Positions 56,711 to 64,000 of a stretch of DNA of 64,000 nt are shown in pieces. This DNA is from Eumeta japonica (Eukaryota; Arthropoda; Insecta; Lepidoptera; Psychidae), in contig BGZK01000081.1 in NCBI GenBank assembly GCA_005406025.1, positions 682,001 through 746,000 of the forward strand. The letters run 5' to 3'. Position numbers and translations under genes: made by a program. The notes below the pieces were generated by a model that was not told the DNA's origin, did no database searches, and saw only the letters and a program-made list of their open reading frames with translations. Positions within the stretch are counted from its first letter, which is position 1. Each line of letters starts with the position of its first letter.

Positions 56711-57599
56711 TTAATGCACATGAACAGGTATAAATTTTTGATATTTTTATTTTATTTGCTTATTTATTTTGTATATATTATAATATATGAAAGTATTTTT
56801 TGTTACTTTTCTGTCATAGACCAAAAAAACAAAGTATATACATAAGACGATTAAAATAAGAAGATGATTAAAATAACTACTGTAGATTTAATAGAGACTA
56901 ATACAAAATTTTAGAAATAAATAAAAAACGAAAAAAACACTTCTACTTGTATAAAGAATATTTGGTCTTTATATCTTGAAGGTATATAAGAGAAATGGCG
57001 AGGGTCTGATAAAATAAAAGTAATATAAAAAAAACAACGACTTTTAAGTTTTTTGTCTATGTGTCGGTCTGCCTGTCAGTCTGTTCGCGAACATCTCTGA
57101 AATTATTTTAATACATTCGGAGTTTGATACACTTTTAACGGGTAACTAGATATTGGCTTGGGAGAGGAATACACGCTCTACATCATTTTCATCAGACGTC
57201 AGGTAGAAAAGCTATCCCTATTTAAAGATCTAGCCTGAGAAGATACAAGGCAAATAATATACAGATCTCAGACTAAACAGATGTCACAGTACAAATGAAC
57301 AACTACGGTCAAAAGGAAAGAGAACAAAAGCCTATACTTAACGCTCGACATATTGAAAAATATACAAGAGAAGGAGAGGCCTTGGGCTCACCAAGATCTT
57401 TGTGGTGCGCCTCCAAGGTGAGTGACCGATGAATCAGAGAGCGTATTAAAAACATTATATTACAGAGCGAGTCCCACGCGGATGAAAGCGTGGAAGGAAA
57501 GTCAGTAATAATATATGTTTTCATTTATATTTTTTTATAGTTGTATTGAATAAATACTTATGATAATATGGAAATGAAAAAATATAAATGACAAATAAA
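56711..57599. other. AT-rich DNA, no feature seen
   Basis: The segment 57350-57500 is GC-richer, with a 71-codon minus frame and a 'gtcccacgcggatgaaagcg' string that may be a decayed Helitron-like end. Confidence 0.35.
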
Positions 57600-57603
57600 A
57601 ACC

Positions 57604-57880
57604 TACCAATGTACTAAAATACGACTAGATCGCGACCGCAGAACAATATAAAGATCTTTCAAGTTTCGTGCCGACAGCAAACTCAGACATGGTGAAGCTA
57701 GATTAACGCAGGACGCCGCCGCGCCGCGTCGCTTGCATTGTCGCCAAAGGGATTCAGTGACAAAGAATAAGAGTTTCGTTACCCGCGCCACACTCGAGAA
57801 GTGCACTCTCATCTCGAGGGCTTAACAACAAACGCTGGCTGTTCGTCGTGCCGCACACAAGAGAAGCCTGGTGCGAATTA
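57604..57880 (-). promoter_or_regulatory. Candidate promoter and 5' exon on the minus strand
   Basis: A CpG-rich block (gacgccgccgcgccgcgtcg) ends on its left side with ACATTG|GTAGGT, a donor-like site for a minus-strand transcript. A Kozak-like CACCATGTCTGAG lies inside, but its frame stops after 17 codons, before the donor. A longer 69-codon frame has no family pattern. It could be a noncoding first exon of a gene to the left, but no partner exon is found. Confidence 0.25.
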
Positions 57881-58486
57881 TTAATGTACTACATACAGCA
57901 CTGCGGTTCCTGTTTGTCGAGTGATGCTCTTTTCATTAATCGATAACACTATCAAAAAAGTCATTTTTACTATTTTAAATGTACAATTCTTGTGCATCAT
58001 ATCATATATATTCATATATATAAGATTAAGATGTTTGCCTCCCTTTTAGAAAGAAACCTCATAATTACTCCATATAAATTTTATAGCATTTCTTAGGCAT
58101 TGCTTGTTCTACCGCGTCTACAACTAAAAATTTATTATTGCTTTTCTTATTGTAAATTAATTAATTATGAAAATTATATACATGCATCTGACGACTTTAA
58201 TTTTGAAACAACGTCAACATAATTAACGGTTGGTAAATTTTTTATTAAAATATTACTTGGCATTGTCACCTGAGCTTCATAACGTAATACAACAAAAAGA
58301 AGAACGTTATAAACAGTGTGCAAAATTAGAAATGAATGGAATACCTGCAATAGAATTTAATTCATTAAATTGAATTGAGTGATTTATTTACATAATAATT
58401 ACAAAAATGATACAATGAAATGCCTTGGTGACGAACATTGGAAAATCAAGCAGAAAGACGTTGAAATAAGTCAAATTGTATCAGAT

Positions 58487-58524
<38 letters not shown>

Positions 58525-59200
58525 TCACCTGTATACTTAAAATATTGTTTATGGAGAAGTTTTGTAATAAAAAGGAAAGAAAATTAATATTTACAGTAAT
58601 TTTGTAAGCTGATAATTATTGCACATAATTTGTGCGCATTCCTCACACAGGGTACATCTAGTATAATATATATCAATTCATACATTGGCATTTCAGAGAT
58701 GGGTCTAGTGATTTCGATGAAAATTTGTACTTTCATAACATTTTAATTTTCTAGTTTATCTACGTAGGTGTCTTCTCCGGAAAAGCTCGATTAAAAATAT
58801 TTTTACAAAAGTTGTTATGCAGCGTCATTTTGTAGAAATTTGAGGTCATTTTATTGGTGTTGTGCTGTTAGACATAGAACTGAAACACCAGTAGGCATAA
58901 CGTAATGTTCTCAAGATATGGCATCACTTGTCATTTTAGTCACATGACACTACTTGACCTTATCAATGTAAGAAAACAAGTAGCAGGAAAATCTTTTAAA
59001 ACTATAGTGGAATTGCATGTTGCGAGGATCAAACTAAATTCTTTAGAAAATCAAAAACTGAACGAATTCTAAAAATTTTAGGTGTGCCCTACGTATGTAT
59101 CATAATATTTATTGTTGGAAAGAATATCAGATTTGATTTAAATGAAATTAACGCCAAGTAAAGAACGGTTGCCCAGATACTCATTGTTAATAAAAAAAAT
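57881..59200. other. AT-rich DNA with a TA microsatellite at 58489-58522
   Basis: (TA)17 or so at 58489-58522. A 'tctagtataata' string near 58660 resembles element termini but is not assignable. Confidence 0.45.
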
Positions 59201-59808
59201 GTGAGCCGTCACGGGACGCCTGGCAGATGTGAAACATTAAGTTTGTACAAGTAATATGCATTAAAAGCAAGATTACGGTAGGAACTAAATATAGCATAAT
59301 GAAAAAATTAAATATGACGAATTTTTTACAGAAAATCACGACTATTTATTAAATAAACATTTATTTTCATTAAATACAAAAATTCAATATTAATTTCAAG
59401 TTGCCATAACTTCGTTATATTCGATGTTTCCTCTGATGGTATTACTGTGACAAGCAATTGTCACAGTAATAATTAATAAAAACTAATGATTGATTATTAA
59501 TCAAAAATACAATCATATTAATCAAAATGTAGTAATGTGTACGGTCTGGCGACGGGTCGCCACGCTATACTATAGATATATATATATATATATACAATCC
59601 ACTGGTAGTAGTGTGTACGATGTGGCGACGCGTCAACGTTAAGCGACCGATTGTGCGACTGCCTTCTCACTCGATTCAATGGTGCTATTTACTACGGTAT
59701 ATATTCTGACTATATATACAACATTGTATAGCGTGGCGACCCGTCGCCACGGCAAGCGTCGCAACACCAACTATCCAGTTTACCCTGCGCCTATAGACGT
59801 TTCACATC
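59201..59808 (+). mobile_element. Palindrome-array element, copy 2, with an internal inversion
   Basis: The left 200 bp (59201-59440) and the last 100 bp are collinear with copy 1 (31501-32099). The middle, about 59500-59715, is the reverse complement of 31735-31915. For example, 'aatggtgctatttactacgg' here is 'ccgtagtaaacagcaccatt' in copy 1. GTCGCCAC/GTGGCGAC palindromes occur at about 59547, 59619 and 59731. The perfect inverted repeat 'attactgtgaca..tgtcacagtaat' at 59440-59470 is unique to this copy. Confidence 0.8.
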
Positions 59809-62800
59809 AAAAATCGGGGTTTGGCTGTGTCGTGGACGGGGCTATGTATTTTACGTGAATGTAACGGATAATATTTTCTTTGAGCTAATCACATGTATAA
59901 TTATTTCTGCATACTAAGAAGTTCTTTCTAATTCGGCTAGTTATAAACGTAGCAGCGAAGCGTACACTAGTTGCTGCTAAATGTGTCTTTAATAATCGGT
60001 TTTCGCACATGATCAATGTCTAAACAGCCCAGAGTTGATGTAGAAGCGATTGCACCGTCCACTCGCATAGCCTCGGGTCACCCCAGCCGCAGGTGTACTG
60101 GCGGCGTCGTTGATCTGATCTCACGTCCTCATTCTTTTAAATCCCCGGCAGTCATGTAGTGTTTTATGGGTATTCCTGAATGAGAACTGAGAAGTCCTTT
60201 CCAACGTCTACAAACTTTATATTGTGGTTTGGCTTTATGACGATTATAGACCGATATCGCATTATTTATTTCAATTTTTTAATTTAACTGTATATATTTA
60301 TAGCATATCTTTTTTTACACTAATATTTTATATACTGAATCAATAGATTTTGACAATAGCTGACGATTGAAACTCAAACGAAGCTCATATCTTCTTCGAG
60401 TCAAAATTTATACAAAATCGAAATTTTGGGACGCAGCGAAACGACCTCTAAATATCGGCTCTGGGCGCGATGCTTCACAGTCTTCACTAAACGTAACGTA
60501 ATCCTTTGATCCTTTAGCTATCGTGTGGTGTAATTAAAAATTGGATGCAGATGATAGATACGTAAGTGCAGCATCAAACTCTATCACCCGATAAGGATTC
60601 GTTTATTCATGATAAGTAAAGGAAATACTAAATATTACATAATTTTATTAAGATATATTGTATTACTGCGTAAAGGAGCTATCATCAATATGTTATCTAA
60701 TGTTTTATTAAGTTACTGGCGGTCCGAGAGCGGTCGGTAACGAGTCGAGAGCGATTACAAAAGTTACAGGAAATTGCTTAATGTTATTAGATTCGAAAAG
60801 TTACTTAACATAAAGGACTGCAATACGATGTAGCAAGAAGTAGTGTGCGTGTTATATTCCAAATGTGTTTTCATTTTAATAATTAAGCAAATTCAAATAG
60901 TTTGTTTACTTATGTCTATTTATTTTTTATAATGTAACTTAAACATCACTATTAATAACAAAAATAATAATTTGATGGAAGTTGTTTGTATCCTATGTTT
61001 TAAATTTAATTAGGTATATTACACACATCAATTGCTTTTTAATGTCCTTGGTTAAGAAAATTAAAATTAAATTATAGATGTAGAGAAGATTTAAAACTTA
61101 ACCGTTTCAATACTCAGTCAATTTCATTGAAAAATAATCGTCCCCAGTGGACAAATCGATTCAATAGTGTCCCAATTGAGAGAGTTACTCATATTTCAAT
61201 GTTTAGCATGCAAGGGTCTGTCCCACCATTGTCAAGTGGCGCTCCTCGTATGATCATGATAATTATGATTGATTATGATCGACCCGTGAACTCTTACTTT
61301 ATTTGGGCTGCTTTGTCCAATTTGATTTCAAGGTGACGTAGCAAAATATGACAGTTTTTTTTTGATAATAGCCAGATATATAATTGTGCAAATTTCATCA
61401 ATATGTGAGTGTCGTTATATGAATTGAAAATACGACATTTACATGACATGGCCCGCTTATACAATTATGGTTTTTTAAGATATATGGCTTAGCAATATTC
61501 ATGATAAAAATCAATTTTCATAAAACATTATTTTTAAGTGTAACTAACGTCGTTGAATGAATTAACTGTGATTATAGCGAATAAAGTTATTTATAAGATT
61601 TTGGTGGAACTGAACAAGACTTACTCCTAACTATCTTGACAAGTAAAAAATAAATGGCCCATAGCTACTTGACACTACAGGCTAATGGTGAAAGAGACTA
61701 GGGGCCGGATCCAAGGGGGTCATGGAGGTCGTGCTCCCCCTCTGGGACGAGATTTAACCGAATCGAGGTCTGTTTTGACTGGACCACTACCATGGAACCT
61801 TTTCTCACTAGAAGGCTGAACCCGCTCTTGAAAGAGATCCATATTTAATAACATGTTACTATAGTTAGCGGACCATACTTGTAGATCATACAAGAATGCT
61901 CTTCGTAAATTTATGTAGATCATCATCAATGTTTATGTGTGTGGCCGAATAATAGAATTGTGCGTGTCACGGGACACGAACATCGGATGTCTACTTAGTA
62001 TAATCCCGAAGGAGTGGTACTGACGCGACCCGCTGTAACTTGTGATAAATTGTCTTTACGGTGGGAAATTATACACATCATATGCGGACTTACGTTATAT
62101 CTCATACATTTACAAGTCTTTCGTCTGGAAATTAACTCTAGTTAAACTCGCATAAATAAACAAACGGGATGATTCCGTGCAAACGGAATGAACGGTTAAT
62201 CGATCTCTCTCCGTTTTCTAATTATCGATTCTTTAATTATATTATTGAACATTTCCAAAGTAATTTTAGTTATTTTTTTTTACTTAAATTTATTTACTTA
62301 AATAATGTCACAATATCTAGCACTGGTGTGTAATTTAATGATTTTTTTCTTGCTTGTGCAACTGGCGAAAGAAAATGACGTAGATACTTTTATTTTTAAG
62401 TAAATGTGGTAAATTTTAAATTTAGTACGAACTTTTATATATTTTTTTTTATTAATCATTAATAAACCGATATCATTAGGCCATAGATCTTATTATCGAA
62501 AATTATCACAAAATATTGATAAAAACTGCGCTCCGAAGTTAAAAATAGAACTGAAAAATAATTCCCTCATAATAAAATATCCAAGAATAGAATTAATTAT
62601 CAACACCTAAACTCTTCGCACGCCGCGCGTGCTCTGCGCGTCGGCTTTTGTCTCCGTCGGCACTTTTGATGTATATTCATAATTTATTTTTAAATGGATT
62701 TATTATGCAGGGTGGATTTTTTAATAAGCGATAAGTCTTATTGGTTTATGTTCGACGTGATATGTTTATGACTTGTTCTTCTGGATGATTCCATAATTGA

Positions 62801-64000
62801 TGATGACATTTTTGGAAGGCCAGTTGACAGGTATATTATAATGGTGTGCGGCATGTACGTGTATGAATTTTGTTTCTGCTATCGGAGCGTTCACAAGTCA
62901 AGTGCGATCAACGATAAGTGATCTACTGGTTCCGTAGCAATTTATTGTAATTATGTATTTCTTGCTAAACATCTTCTACTGTTCTAAGTGTTTCCTTTGA
63001 TCTACATTAAGTGTTTGTACACTTTCTAAATTTAATAGTTTCATTTCAGAACTAAATTGTTATATTTAGGAATTATTAGCTGTCTTTGAGTTCAGTTAGG
63101 AGTAAAAAAGGCGTATGTACATATAATGTGGATCTCTACCTTGTATAAGAAATCTATCTAAATAGAACCACTAGTTTAGGAGATGGCTGTTAAAATTTTG
63201 TATATAGATGACACATGAACGCTTATAACCGGCGTCGAATAATGCTTTTGATAAACATGACGTGGTGAAGACTATTTTAATGAATAATTACAAAAAAAAG
63301 AACTTTTGTAAAAAAATGTAATCTTCCAACTTTCACTTCAAAACAAAGTGGATAAATTAATCAAGAACTTTGTATAGAATAATTCACGAACTTTATATAG
63401 AAAACTTGTAAATTTAATTTCTTACAACTTGTCGACTACCTTTCGAAACTGGTCCGGTTTGTTAAAGAAAATAATTATCATCTCGGACGATAAATTAAAA
63501 AGGTAAATTATTTCGAAGCCTCCACGAAAGTTAATTTACAATGTTGTGAATCCCCCAGGTTGGGCTTTCAAGTTTTAATTTTCAAGTTTACGAGTGACCC
63601 TAGCCACGTCCGCGAGTAATCCCACGTCGCTGGGGCCGAGCGTCGCTTTTACCACTTTTTAATGACCGAATGCCTTCGAAACTCTGGCCGTTTACTACTT
63701 TGTGACTCAATGTCAAAGTTCCTTTATAGGGCATAAAATACAGTAAGTAACTTATTCTTTAAACTTTTTTTTACGTATTTTTAGATGCAAATTTATGAAT
63801 GTTCAAATTCCTTTTTTTCGAAAGCGAACGAAACGAGGTAAAAAATCTGTGATGTTAATTGGAGGTTAACAGTTGACAACCTCTGCATGGGATGCGTCTA
63901 CCGACTACTTGTCGGGTCACGCGCATTGAGGGTTCCGTTGTTATCCGTCACAATATGCGGAGATAGTATCAATTTTTATTTGGTAATATGAACATAATAA
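59809..64000. other. Unassigned AT-rich DNA at the right edge
   Basis: Small GC-richer spots occur at 60030-60140 (cctcgggtcaccccagccgc), 61700-61800 (ggatccaagggggtcatgga, perhaps a transposon relic), 62620-62670 (cgcacgccgcgcgtgctctg) and 63600-63660. A short 'agcgaagcgtacactagt' at 59955-59972 resembles a Helitron-like end. I find no coding exon, tRNA or delimited element. Confidence 0.35.

Overview
The window looks like AT-rich nuclear DNA from an insect, very probably a moth or butterfly (Lepidoptera). I infer this from long introns packed with transposons: a Jockey-clade LINE whose ORF1 carries zinc knuckles, mariner, hAT and Transib DNA transposons, and short elements ending in a lepidopteran Helitron-like CTAG-T tail. 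There is no bacterial signal (no operons, Shine-Dalgarno sites or CRISPR) and no tRNA or rRNA gene I can support.

The only host gene I can build is on the minus strand: six consecutive exons of a leucine-rich-repeat protein most like LRGUK (LRRC23 is the alternative). The exons are 27570-27828 (start codon), 26067-26182, 22002-22241, 21250-21412, 2529-2668 and 1288-1500. All five splice junctions keep phase, apart from one extra base in exon 5. The gene continues past the left edge, so its C-terminal part, where a guanylate kinase domain would lie, is outside the window. Intron 4 is 18.6 kb and holds a mariner relic, a complete but decayed hAT element, a coding-like tandem array, a 4.7 kb Jockey element, a hairpin MITE and a second LINE fragment.

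Upstream of the gene's start (28-64 kb) no host gene is recognisable. The main find there is a complete Transib transposon at 33940-36822, the superfamily from which the RAG1 recombinase core descends. It has RSS-heptamer-like ends (CACGGTG and CACTGTG), a perfect 5-bp target duplication (cgacg) and a frame-broken RAG1-core-like transposase with an intron after a 19-nt coding exon. Other structured elements are a mariner copy with its inverted repeats (29481-30495); two copies of an element built from short palindromes, one with an internal inversion (31501-32099 and 59201-59808); a 1.1 kb foldback palindrome (39724-40825); a 249-bp hAT MITE (48365-48613); and degenerate hexamer arrays that twice sit just upstream of Helitron-like ends.

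The remaining sequence is AT-rich and unassigned, with a few CpG-rich patches that could be promoters, 5' exons or conserved regulatory DNA. One 53-codon ORF at 42328-42489 looks more protein-like than its surroundings but is unidentified.
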